Shown here: in pieces, positions 1 to 8,439 of the stretch
How positions within the stretch are numbered: position 1 is the stretch's first letter
Layout: each line of letters opens with the position of its first letter
Source: Liolophura sinensis
Lineage: Eukaryota; Mollusca; Polyplacophora; Chitonida; Chitonidae
DNA: 26,051 nucleotides
Direction: 5' to 3'
Assembly: GCF_032854445.1 (NCBI RefSeq)
Contig: NW_027018445.1
Span: 1 to 26,051, forward strand
Made by a program: the position numbers and the translations under genes
Notes under the pieces: generated by a model
Seen by the model: the letters and a program-made list of their open reading frames with translations, nothing else
Databases searched by the model: none
What the model was told of the DNA's origin: nothing

Positions 1-204
1 GTTGAATATAGTAATGACCAGTCGCGATTGTACAGAGTACAGTGTAGCCGATTTCAATTAACAAAAAGACCAGGCAAAAATGCAAAAGTGGAAAACTGTT
101 CCACTTGCTGCTGGTAAGAGGCTAATCCGACGTATTTGTGACGAGAAAATCGAATGGTGCAAACCGCGTTGCTCTCCGACCAATACTTTTGGCTGTAGCG
201 ACAA
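1..204 (+). repeat. U0: partial satellite unit (right part)
   Basis: Begins inside a unit at GTTGAATATAG and runs to the unit boundary. It has four single-base length differences from the consensus (GGAAAACTG, CCACTTGCTG, TATTTGTG, GAGAAAATCG), suggesting poor sequence quality at this edge. Ends GTAGCGAC. Confidence 0.9.
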
Positions 205-753
205 TTGAATGATCATTGATGTCAAAAATCACGTGCCCAGCAACGGCTCTTACTCCATGGAAACCAGGGAAATTTGAATTTTTCAACAGCTGCCGATACC
301 TGGCTCAATTCCGCATCTTTTGGCACCTTACTGAAGTGGGTCAGTGTTCGTTGTACTTTTTACAGCAGACTGCATCAAGTACCTTGTGTTTTTTTATGTA
401 CAAATGGTCTGGTTTTTCTACACGTAGATAACGACATTGAGATTGTCTTCGACTTAGAAGTAAGACAATTGCTGGGTGAGTTATATGGGCTTGGCCCAAA
501 GATTTCAGGTCTTCTGGGATACCGAAGGGCACATAACTTATAGTCAAAAGTTGAATATAGTAATGACCAGTCGCGATTGTACAGAGTACAGTGTAGCCGG
601 TTTCAATTAACAAAAAGACCAGGCAAAAATGCAAAAGTGGAAAAACTGTTCCAATGCTGCTGGTAAGAGGCTAATCCGACGTATTTTTTGACGAGAAATC
701 GAATGGTGCAAACCGCGTTGCTCTCCGACCAATACTTTTGGCTGTAGCGACAA
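205..753 (+). repeat. U1: satellite unit, type g, N haplotype
   Basis: Length 549. Type g marks: GATCATTGATG, GATACC, GCATCAAG, GGTCTGG. N haplotype (AACGAC, TTCGAC, TTGGCCC). Shares GGGATACCG and TTTTTTGACG with U12 (6244), 11 units away. Four compensating one-base indels near 223, 276, 349 and 390 are likely errors. TTATATGGGC near 481 is private. Confidence 0.92.
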
Positions 754-1303
754 TTGAATGATCATTTATGCCATAATCACGTGCGTTGCAACGGCTCTTA
801 CTCCATGGAAACCAGGGAAATTTGCAATTTTTCAACAGCTGCCGATGCCTGGCTCAATTTCGAATCTTGTGGCACCTTACTGAAGTGGGTCAGTGTTCAG
901 TTGTACTTTTTACAGCAGACTGCATCAAGTACCTTGTGTTTTTTTATGTACAAATGGTGTGGTTTTTCTACACGTAGATAACGACATTGAGATTGTCTTC
1001 GACTTGGAAGTAAGACAATTGCTGGGTGAGTTAAATGGGCTTGGCCCAAAGATTTCAGGTCTTCTGGGCTACCGAAGGGCACATAACTTATAGTCAAAAG
1101 TTGAATATAGTAATGACCAGTCGCGATTGTACAGAGTACAGTGTGGCCGGTTTCAATTAACAAAAAGACCAGGCAAAAATGCAAAAGTGGAAAAACTGTT
1201 CCAGTGCTGCTGGTAAAAGGCTAATCCGACGTATTTTGTGACGAGAAATCGAATGGTGCAAACCGCGTTGCTCTCCGACCAATACTGTTGGCTGTAGTGA
1301 CAA
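754..1303 (+). repeat. U2: satellite unit, chimera of type h (left) and type g (right)
   Basis: Length 550 (T7 instead of T6 near 940). The left part has CGTGCGTTGC and TTTCGAATCTTGTGG as in U13 (6793). The right part has GCATCAAG, GTGTGGCCGG, CCAGTG and GGTAAAAGG as in U14 (7342). Private marks are GACTTGGAAG and ATACTGTTGG. Confidence 0.9.
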
Positions 1304-1852
1304 TTGAATAATCATTTATGTCATAATCACGTGCCCAGCAACGGCTCTTACTCCATGGAAACTAGGGAAATTTGCAATTTTTCAACAGCTGCCGATGCCT
1401 GGCTGAATTCCGCATCTTTTGGCACCTTACTGAAGTGGGTCAGTGTTCAGTTGTACTTTTTACAGCAGACTGTATCAAGTACCTTGTGTTTTTCACGTAC
1501 AAATGGTGTGGTTTTTCTACACGTAGATAAAGACATTGAGATTGTCTTGCACTTAGAAGTAAGGCAATTGCTGGGTGAGTTAAATGGGCTTAGCCCAAAG
1601 ATTTCAGGTCTTCTGGGCTACCGAAGGGCACATAACTTATAGTCAAAAGTTGAATATAGTAATGACCAGTCGCGATTGTACAGAGTACAGTGTAGCCGAT
1701 TTCAATTAACTAAAAGACCAGGTAAAAATGCAAAAGTGGAAAAACTGTTCCAGTGCTGCTGGTAAGAGGCTAATCCGACGTATTTTGTGACGAGAAATCG
1801 AATGGTGCAAACCGCGTTGCTCTCCGACCAATACTTTTGCCTGTAGTGACAA
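1304..1852 (+). repeat. U3: satellite unit, type a, K haplotype
   Basis: Length 549. Type a marks: AATAATCATT, GAAACTAGGG, CTGAATTCC, TTTTTCACG, and AACTAAAAGACCAGGTAAAA in the right part, ending TTTTGCCTG. Apparently identical to U15 (7891). Confidence 0.92.
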
Positions 1853-2400
1853 TTGAATGATCATTTATGTCATAATCACGTGCACAGCAACGGCTCTTAC
1901 TCCATGGAAACCAGGGAAATTTGCAATTTTTCAACAGCTGTCGATGCCTGGCTCAATTCCGCATCATTTGGCACCTTACTGAAGTGGGTCAGTGTTCAGT
2001 TGTACTTTTTACAGCAGACTGTATCAAGTACCTTGTGTTTTTCACGTACAAATGGTGTGGTTTTTCTACACGTAGATAAAGACATTGAGATTGTCTTGCA
2101 CTTAGAAGTAAGGCAATTGCTGGGTGAGTTAAATGGGCTTAGCCAAAGATTTCAGGTCTTCTGGGCTACCGAAGGGCACATAACTTATAGTCAAAAGTTG
2201 AATATAATAATGACCAGTAGCGTTTGTACAGAGTACAGTGTAGCCGATTTCAATTAACAAAAAGACCAGGCAAAAATGCAAAAATGGAAAAACTGTTCCA
2301 GTGCTGCTGGTAAGAGACTAATTCGACGTATTTTGTGACGAGAAATCGAATGGTGCAAACCGCGTTGCTCTGCGACCAATACTTTTGGCTGTAGTGACAA
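1853..2400 (+). repeat. U4: satellite unit, type b, K haplotype
   Basis: Length 548 because AGCCCAAAG has lost one C. Type b marks: CGTGCACAGC, GCTGTCGATG, GCATCATTTGG, ATAATAATGACCAGTAGCG, CTAATTCGACG and CTCTGCGACC. Same type at 8440, 12283 and 17773. Confidence 0.92.
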
Positions 2401-2949
2401 TTGAATGATCATTTATGTCATAATCACGTGCCCAGCAACGGCTCTTACTCCATGGAAACCAGGGAAATTTGCAATTTTTTAACAGCTGCCGATGCCTGGC
2501 CCAATTCCGCATCTTTTGGCACCTTATAAATGTGGGTCAGTGTTTAGTTGTACTTTTTACAGCAGACTGTATCAAGTACCTTGTGTTTTTTATGTACAAA
2601 TGGTGTGGTTTTTCTACACGTAGATAAAGACATTGAGATTGTCTTGCACTTAGAAGTAAGGCAATTGCTGGGTGAGTTAAATGGGCCTGGCCCAAAGATT
2701 TCAGGTCTTCTGGGCTACCGAAGGGCACATAACTTATAGTCAAAAGTTGAATATAGTAATGACCAGTCGCGATTGTACAGAGTACAGTGTAGCCGGTTTC
2801 AATTAACAAAAAGACCAGGCAAAAATGCAAAAGTGGAAAAACTGTTCCAGTGCTGCTGGTAAGAGGCTAATGCGACGTATTTTGTGACGAGAAATCGAAT
2901 GGTGCAAACCGCGTTGCTCTCCGACCAATACTTTTGGCTGTAGTGACAA
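2401..2949 (+). repeat. U5: satellite unit, type c, K haplotype
   Basis: Length 549. Type c marks: TTTTTTAACAG, GGCCCAATTCC, CCTTATAAATG, GTGTTTAG, GGGCCTGGCCC and CCGGTTTC. Private AATGCGACG near 2870. Same type at 8990, 12832, 18322, 23266 and 25468. Confidence 0.92.
2525..2531 (+). promoter_or_regulatory. TATAAAT motif specific to types c and d
   Basis: Types c and d read CCTTATAAATGTGGG where all others read CCTTACTGAAGTGGG. The result resembles a TATA box. It occurs in eleven units (2401, 2950, 8990, 9540, 12832, 13381, 18322, 18871, 23266, 23814, 25468). There is no other promoter evidence, so this is a chance resemblance until transcripts are shown. Confidence 0.15.
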
Positions 2950-3498
2950 TTGAATAATCATTTATGTCATAATCACGTGCCCAGCAACGGCTCTTACTCC
3001 ATGGAAACTAGGGAAATTTGCAATTTTTCAACAGCTGCCGATGCCTGGCTGAATTCCGCATCTTTTGGCACCTTATAAATGTGGGTCAGTGTTCAGTTGT
3101 ACTTTTTACAGCAGACTGTATCAAGTACCTTGTGTTTTTCATGTACAAATGGTGTGGTTTTTCTACACGTAGATAAAGACATTGAGATTGTCTTGCACTT
3201 AGAAGTAAGGCAATTGCTGGGTGAGTTAAATGGGCTTAGCCCAAAGATTTCAGGTCTTCTGGGCTACCGAAGGGCACATAACTTATAGTCAAAAGTTGAA
3301 TATAGTAATGACCAGTCGCGATTGTACAGAGTACAGTGTAGCCGATTTCAATTAACAAAAAAACCAGGCAAAAATGCAAAAGTGGAAAAACTGTTCCACT
3401 GCTGCTGGTAAGAGGCTAATCCGACGTATTTTGTGACGAGAAATCGAATGGTGCAAACCGCGTTGCTCTCCGACCAATACTTTTGGCTGTAGTGACAA
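2950..3498 (+). repeat. U6: satellite unit, type d, K haplotype
   Basis: Length 549. Type d marks: AATAATCATT, GAAACTAGGG, CTGAATTCC, CCTTATAAATG and TTTTTCATG. AACAAAAAAACCAGG near 3354 is shared only with U18 (9540). Confidence 0.92.
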
Positions 3499-4047
3499 TT
3501 GAATGATCATTTATGTCATAATCACATGCCCAGCAACGGCTCTTACTCCATGGAATCCAGGGAAATTTGCAATTTTTCAACAGCTGCCGATGCCTGGCTC
3601 AATTCCGCATCTTTTGGCACCTTACTGAAGTGGGTCAGTGTTCAGTTGTACTTTTTACAGCAGACTGTATCAAGTACCTTGTGTTTTTCACGTACAAATG
3701 GTGTGGTTTTTCTACACGTAGATAAAGACATTGAGATTGTCTTGCACTTAGAAGTAAGGCAGTTGCTGGGTGAGTTAAATGGGCTTAGCCCAAAGATTTG
3801 ACGTCTTCTGGGCTACCGAAGGGCACATAACTTATAGTCAAAAGTTGAATATAGTAATGACCAGTCGCGATTGTACAGAGTACAGTGTAGCCGATTTCAA
3901 TTAACAAAAAGACCAGGCAAAAATGCAAAAGTGGAAAAACTGTTCCACTGCTGCTGGTAAGAGGCTAATCCGACGTATTTTGTGACGAGAAATCGAATGG
4001 TGCAAACCGCGTTGCTCTGCGACCAATACTTTTGGCTGTAGTGACAA
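3499..4047 (+). repeat. U7: satellite unit, type e, K haplotype
   Basis: Length 549. Type e marks: CACATGCCC (the CACGTG palindrome is lost), CATGGAATCC and TTTGACGTC. Ends CTCTGCGACC. Same type only at 10089. Confidence 0.92.
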
Positions 4048-4102
4048 TTGAATGATCATTTATGTCATAATCACGTGCCCAGCAACGGCTCTTACTCCAT
4101 GG
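4045..4102. other. Palindrome cluster at the unit boundary (reference unit)
   Basis: Five short palindromes lie within 58 bp: CAATTG (4045-4050), AATGATCATT (4051-4060), TTATG-T-CATAA (4060-4070), CACGTG (4072-4077) and CCATGG (4097-4102). The cluster recurs in each unit with type-specific damage. Types a and d have AATAATCATT; type g and its relatives have TGATGTCATAA; types e and U39 have CACATG; U24 has lost CCATGG. CACGTG is the core recognised by many basic helix-loop-helix proteins. Binding by any protein is inference only. Confidence 0.6.
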
Positions 4103-4259
4103 AAACCAGGGAAATTTGCAATTTTTCAACAGCTGCCGATGCCTGGCTGAATTCCGCATCTTTTGGCACCTTACTGAAGTGGGTCAGTGTTCAGTTGTAC
4201 TTTTTACAGCAGACTGTATCAAGTACCTTGTGTTTTTCACGTACAAATGGTGTGGTTTT

Positions 4260-4271
4260 TCTACACGTAGA
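4260..4271. other. TCTAC-AC-GTAGA dyad (reference unit)
   Basis: A 12-bp inverted repeat with a two-base spacer, kept in nearly all units. A second short dyad, ACTT-AG-AAGT, lies 23 bases further on at 4295-4304. Neither matches a binding site I can name. Confidence 0.45.
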
Positions 4272-4329
4272 TAAAGACATTGAGATTGTCTTGCACTTAG
4301 AAGTAAGGCAATTGCTGGGTGAGTTAAAT

Positions 4330-4340
4330 GGGCTTAGCCC
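4330..4340 (+). other. Short perfect dyad GGGC...GCCC (reference unit)
   Basis: GGGCTTAGCCC can fold as a five-pair stem with a one-base loop, or four pairs with three bases. K units carry GGGCTTAGCCC, N units GGGCTTGGCCC and c units GGGCCTGGCCC. The innermost facing pair is therefore T-A, T-G or C-G. Such a tight loop would be strained in DNA, so this is a sequence observation rather than a demonstrated structure. Confidence 0.5.
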
Positions 4341-4413
4341 AAAGATTTCAGGTCTTCTGGGCTACAGAAGGGCACATAACTTATAGTCAAAAGTTGAATA
4401 TAGTAATGACCAG

Positions 4414-4433
4414 TCGCGATTGTACAGAGTACA
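4414..4433. other. TCGCGA palindrome and TGTAC-AGA-GTACA dyad (reference unit)
   Basis: TCGCGA (4414-4419) is followed at 4421-4433 by TGTAC and GTACA arms around AGA. Most units keep both. Type b units lose TCGCGA (CCAGTAGCGTTTG). U28 and U39 alter the first arm (CTACAG). Function unknown. Confidence 0.5.
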
Positions 4434-4453
4434 GTGTAGCCGATTTCAATTAA

Positions 4454-4489
4454 CAAAAAGACCAGGCAAAAATGCAAAAGTGGAAAAAC
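4454..4489 (+). other. Cluster of four A-tracts (reference unit)
   Basis: Runs of 5, 5, 4 and 5 A lie within 36 bp, with centres about 13, 7 and 9 bases apart, averaging near one helical turn. Runs of A spaced this way are known to bend DNA and are common in satellites. The cluster is present in every unit, with occasional run-length changes. No curvature was calculated. Confidence 0.4.
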
Positions 4490-4596
4490 TGTTCCACTGC
4501 TGCTGGTAAGAGGCTAATCCGACGTATTTTGTGACGAGAAATCGAATGGTGCAATCCGCGTAGCTCTCCGACCAATACTTTTGGCTGTAGCGACAA

Positions 4597-5145
4597 TTGA
4601 ATGATCATTGATGTCATAATCACGTGCCCAGCAACGGCTCTTACTCCATGGAAACCAGGGAAATTTGCAATTTTTCAACAGCTGCCGATACCTGGCTCAA
4701 TTCCGCATCTTTTGGCACCTTACTGAAGTGGGTCAGTGTTCAGTTGTACTTTTTACAGCAGACTGCATCAAGTACCTTGTGTTTTTTATGTACAAATGGT
4801 CTGGTTTTTCTACACGTAGATAACGACATTGAGATTGTCTTCGACTTAGAAGTAAGACAATTGCTGGGTGAGTTAAATGGGCTTGGCCCAAAGATTTCAG
4901 GTCTTCTGGGCTACCGAAGGGCACATAACTTATAGTCAAAAGTTGAATATAGTAATGACCAGTCGCGATTGTACAGAGTACAGTGTGGCCGGTTTCAATT
5001 AACAAAAAGACCAGGCAAAAATGCAAAAGTGGAAAAACTGTTCCAGTGCTGCTGGTAAAAGGCTAATCCGACGTATTTTGTGACGAGAAATCGAATGGTG
5101 CAAACCGCCTTGCTCTCCGACCAATACTTTTGGCTGTAGCGACAA
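4597..5145 (+). repeat. U9: satellite unit, type g, N haplotype
   Basis: Length 549. GATCATTGATG, GATACC, GGTCTGG, GTGTGGCCGG, CCAGTG and GGTAAAAGG. Private AACCGCCTTGC near 5104. Confidence 0.92.
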
Positions 5146-5694
5146 TTGAATGATCATTGATGTCATAATCACGTGCCCAGCAACGGCTCTTACTCCATGG
5201 AAACCAGGGAAATTTGCAATTTTTCAACAGCTGCCGATGCCTGGCTCAATTCCGCATCTTTTGGCACCTTACTGAAGTGGGTCAGTGTTCAGTTGTACTT
5301 TTTACAGCAGACTGTATCAAGTACCTTGTGTTTTTCACGTACAAATGGTGTGGTTTTTCTACACGTAGATAAAGACATTGAGATTGTCTTGCACTTAGAA
5401 GTAAGGCAATTGCTGGGTGAGTTAAATGGGCTTAGCCCAAAGATTTCAGGTCTTCTGGGCTACAGAAGGGCACATAACTTATAGTCAAAAGTTGAATATA
5501 GTAATGACCAGTCGCGATTGTACAGAGTACAGTGTAGCCGATTTCAATTAACAAAAAGACCAGGCAAAAATGCAAAAGTGGAAAAACTGTTCCACTGCTG
5601 CTGGTAAGAGGCTAATCCGACGTATTTTGTGACGAGAAATCGAATGGTGCAATCCGCGTAGCTCTCCGACCAATACTTTTGGCTGTAGCGACAA
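5146..5694 (+). repeat. U10: satellite unit, f-like with g-like start, K haplotype
   Basis: Length 549. Starts GATCATTGATG like type g, then GATGCC, CTCAATTCC, TTTTTCACG and CTACAGAAGG like type f. Ends AATCCGCGTAGC. Near-identical to the next unit. Confidence 0.92.
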
Positions 5695-6243
5695 TTGAAT
5701 GATCATTGATGTCATAATCACGTGCCCAGCAACGGCTCTTACTCCATGGAAACCAGGGAAATTTGCAATTTTTCAACAGCTGCCGATGCCTGGCTCAATT
5801 CCGCATCTTTTGGCACCTTACTGAAGTGGGTCAGTGTTCAGTTGTACTTTTTACAGCAGACTGTATCAAGTACCTTGTGTTTTTCACGTACAAATGGTGT
5901 GGTTTTTCTACACGTAGATAAAGACATTGAGATTGTCTTGCACTTAGAAGTAAGGCAATTGCTGGGTGAGTTAAATGGGCTTAGCCCAAAGATTTCAGGT
6001 CTTCTGGGCTACAGAAGGGCACATAACTTATAGTCAAAAGTTGAATATAGTAATGACCAGTCGCGATTGTACAGAGTACAGTGTAGCCGATTTCAATTAA
6101 CAAAAAGACCAGGCAAAAATGCAAAAGTGGAAAAACTGTTCCACTGCTGCTGGTAAGAGGCTAATCCGACGTATTTTGTGACGAGAAATCGAATGGTGCA
6201 AACCGCGTTGCTCTCCGACCAATACTTTTGGCTGTAGCGACAA
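5695..6243 (+). repeat. U11: satellite unit, f-like with g-like start, K haplotype
   Basis: Length 549. Two-base difference from U10: ends AAACCGCGTTGC. The pair marks a recent single-unit duplication. Confidence 0.92.
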
Positions 6244-6792
6244 TTGAATGATCATTGATGTCATAATCACGTGCCCAGCAACGGCTCTTACTCCATGGAA
6301 ACCAGGGAAATTTGCAATTTTTCAACAGCTGCCGATACCTGGCTCAATTCCGCATCTTTTGGCACCTTACTGAAGTGGGTCAGTGTTCAGTTGTACTTTT
6401 TACAGCAGACTGCATCAAGTACCTTGTGTTTTTTATGTACAAATGGTCTGGTTTTTCTACACGTAGATAACGACATTGAGATTGTCTTCGACTTAGAAGT
6501 AAGACAATTGCTGGGTGAGTTAAATGGGCTTGGCCCAAAGATTTCAGGTCTTCTGGGATACCGAAGGGCACATAACTTATAGTCAAAAGTTGAATATAGT
6601 AATGACCAGTCGCGATTGTACAGAGTACAGTGTAGCCGGTTTCAATTAACAAAAAGACAAGGCAAAAATGCAAAAGTGGAAAAACTGTTCCAATGCTGCT
6701 GGTAAGAGGCTAATCCGACGTATTTTTTGACGAGAAATCGAATGGTGCAAACCGCGTTGCTCTCCGACCAATACTTTTGGCTGTAGCGACAA
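6244..6792 (+). repeat. U12: satellite unit, type g, N haplotype
   Basis: Length 549. GATACC, GGTCTGG, GGGATACCG, CCGGTTTC, CCAATGCTG and TTTTTTGACG. Private AAAGACAAGGC near 6655. Closest to U1. Confidence 0.92.
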
Positions 6793-7341
6793 TTGAATGA
6801 TCATTTATGCCATAATCACGTGCGTTGCAACGGCTCTTACTCCATGGAAACCAGGGAAATTTGCAATTTGTCAACAGCTGCCGATGCCTGGCTCAATTTC
6901 GAATCTTGTGGCACCTTACTGAAGTGGGTCAGTGTTCAGTTGTACTTTTTACAGCAGACTGTATCAAGTACCTTGTGTTTTTCATGTACAAATGGTGTGG
7001 TTTTTCTACACGTAGATAACGACATTGAGATTGTCTTCGACTTAGAAGTAAGACAATTGCTGGGTGAGTTAAATGGGCTTGGCCCAAAGATTTCAGGTCT
7101 TCTGGGCTACCGAAGGGCACATAACTTATAGTCAAAAGTTGAATATAGTAATGACCAGTCGCGATTGTACAGAGTACAGTGTAGCCGATTTCAATTAACA
7201 AAAAGACCAGGCAAAAATGCAAAAGTGGAAAAACTGTTCCACTGCTGCTGGTAAAAGGCTAATCCGACGTATTTTGTGACGAGAAATCGAATGGTGCAAT
7301 CCGCGTAGCTCTCCGACCAATACTTTTGGCTGTAGCGACAA
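6793..7341 (+). repeat. U13: satellite unit, type h, N haplotype
   Basis: Length 549. GATCATTTATGCC, CGTGCGTTGC, AATTTGTCAAC, TTTCGAATCTTGTGG, GTATCAAG and TTTTTCATG, with GGTAAAAGG and AATCCGCGTAGC at the end. Related units are at 20520 and 24365. Confidence 0.92.
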
Positions 7342-7890
7342 TTGAATGATCATTGATGTCATAATCACGTGCCCAGCAACGGCTCTTACCCCATGGAAAC
7401 CAGGGAAATTTGCAATTTTTCAACAGCTGCCGATACCTGGCTGAATTCCGCATCTTTTGGCACCTTACTGAAGTGGGTCAGTGTTCAGTTGTACTTTTTA
7501 CAGCAGACTGCATCAAGTACCTTGTGTTTTTTATGTACAAATGGTCTGGTTTTTCTACACGTAGATAACGACATTGAGATTGTCTTCGACTTAGAAGTAA
7601 GACAATTGCTGGGTGAGTTAAATGGGCTTGGCCCAAAGATTTCAGGTCTTCTGGGCTACCGAAGGGCACATAACTTATAGTCAAAAGTTGAATATAGTAA
7701 TGACCAGTCGCGATTGTACAGAGTACAGTGTGGCCGGTTTCAATTAACAAAAAGACCAGGCAAAAATGCAAAAGTGGAAAAACTGTTCCAGTGCTGCTGG
7801 TAAAAGGCTAATCCGACGTATTTTGTGACGAGAAATCGAATGGTGCAAACCGCGTTGCTCTCCGACCAATACTTTTGGCTGTAGTGACAA
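7342..7890 (+). repeat. U14: satellite unit, type g, N haplotype
   Basis: Length 549. GATCATTGATG, GATACC, GGTCTGG, GTGTGGCCGG and CCAGTG. CTGAATTCC instead of the CTCAATTCC of other g units. Private TTACCCCATGG near 7387. Its right half matches the right half of U2. Confidence 0.92.
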
Positions 7891-8439
7891 TTGAATAATC
7901 ATTTATGTCATAATCACGTGCCCAGCAACGGCTCTTACTCCATGGAAACTAGGGAAATTTGCAATTTTTCAACAGCTGCCGATGCCTGGCTGAATTCCGC
8001 ATCTTTTGGCACCTTACTGAAGTGGGTCAGTGTTCAGTTGTACTTTTTACAGCAGACTGTATCAAGTACCTTGTGTTTTTCACGTACAAATGGTGTGGTT
8101 TTTCTACACGTAGATAAAGACATTGAGATTGTCTTGCACTTAGAAGTAAGGCAATTGCTGGGTGAGTTAAATGGGCTTAGCCCAAAGATTTCAGGTCTTC
8201 TGGGCTACCGAAGGGCACATAACTTATAGTCAAAAGTTGAATATAGTAATGACCAGTCGCGATTGTACAGAGTACAGTGTAGCCGATTTCAATTAACTAA
8301 AAGACCAGGTAAAAATGCAAAAGTGGAAAAACTGTTCCAGTGCTGCTGGTAAGAGGCTAATCCGACGTATTTTGTGACGAGAAATCGAATGGTGCAAACC
8401 GCGTTGCTCTCCGACCAATACTTTTGCCTGTAGTGACAA
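7891..8439 (+). repeat. U15: satellite unit, type a, K haplotype
   Basis: Length 549. I see no difference from U3 (1304). Opens the second a-b-c-d-e block. Confidence 0.92.

Larger units (their letters stand above)
1304..4047 (+). repeat. Higher-order block a-b-c-d-e, first copy
   Basis: Five successive units of types a, b, c, d and e. The same five types in the same order recur at 7891-10637, 6,587-6,590 bases (12 units) downstream. By eye the two copies differ at only about eight positions over 2.7 kb, including a lost C near 2143, AAAATGG for AAAGTGG near 2283, AATGCG for AATCCG near 2870, GGCAGTTG for GGCAATTG near 3760 and CTCTGCG for CTCTCCG near 4018. The match runs on leftwards into the right half of the unit at 754. 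This is a recent segmental copy within the array. Confidence 0.9.
4048..4596 (+). repeat. U8: satellite unit, type f, K haplotype (used here as reference unit)
   Basis: Length 549. Type f marks: GATCATTTATG, CTGAATTCC, TTTTTCACG and GGCTACAGAAGG. Ends AATCCGCGTAGC and GTAGCGAC. Same type at 13930, 16675 and 19420. I use this unit to place the palindromes, the hairpin and the A-tracts described separately. Confidence 0.92.
5146..6243 (+). repeat. Tandem twin of two near-identical adjacent units
   Basis: The units at 5146 and 5695 differ by only two bases that I can find: AATCCGCGTAGC in the first against AAACCGCGTTGC in the second. Most other neighbouring units differ at many more positions. 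This indicates a very recent duplication of a single unit. Confidence 0.88.

Noticed and set aside
3786-3806. CRE-like TGACGTC in types e, k, l and some d units
   Set aside because: It arises from the CAG/GAC variant at one place and lacks the final A of TGACGTCA. There is no other regulatory context.
4139-4155. RNA polymerase III box A-like TGGCTCAATTCC and a tRNA-derived origin
   Set aside because: Only a loose box A match. No box B (GGTTCGANTCC) lies at a suitable distance on either strand and no cloverleaf is visible.
4286-4306. CENP-B box-like sequence (CTTCG....A in N units)
   Set aside because: The N-haplotype CTTCGACTTAGAAG keeps the TTCG and the central A of the CENP-B box but lacks the CGGG end. 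K units lose the TTCG as well. There are too many core mismatches to call.
4500-4512. 5' splice donor-like CTGGTAAGAG
   Set aside because: A good consensus match, but isolated. There is no supported exon, and such 8-10 bp matches are expected by chance in each unit.
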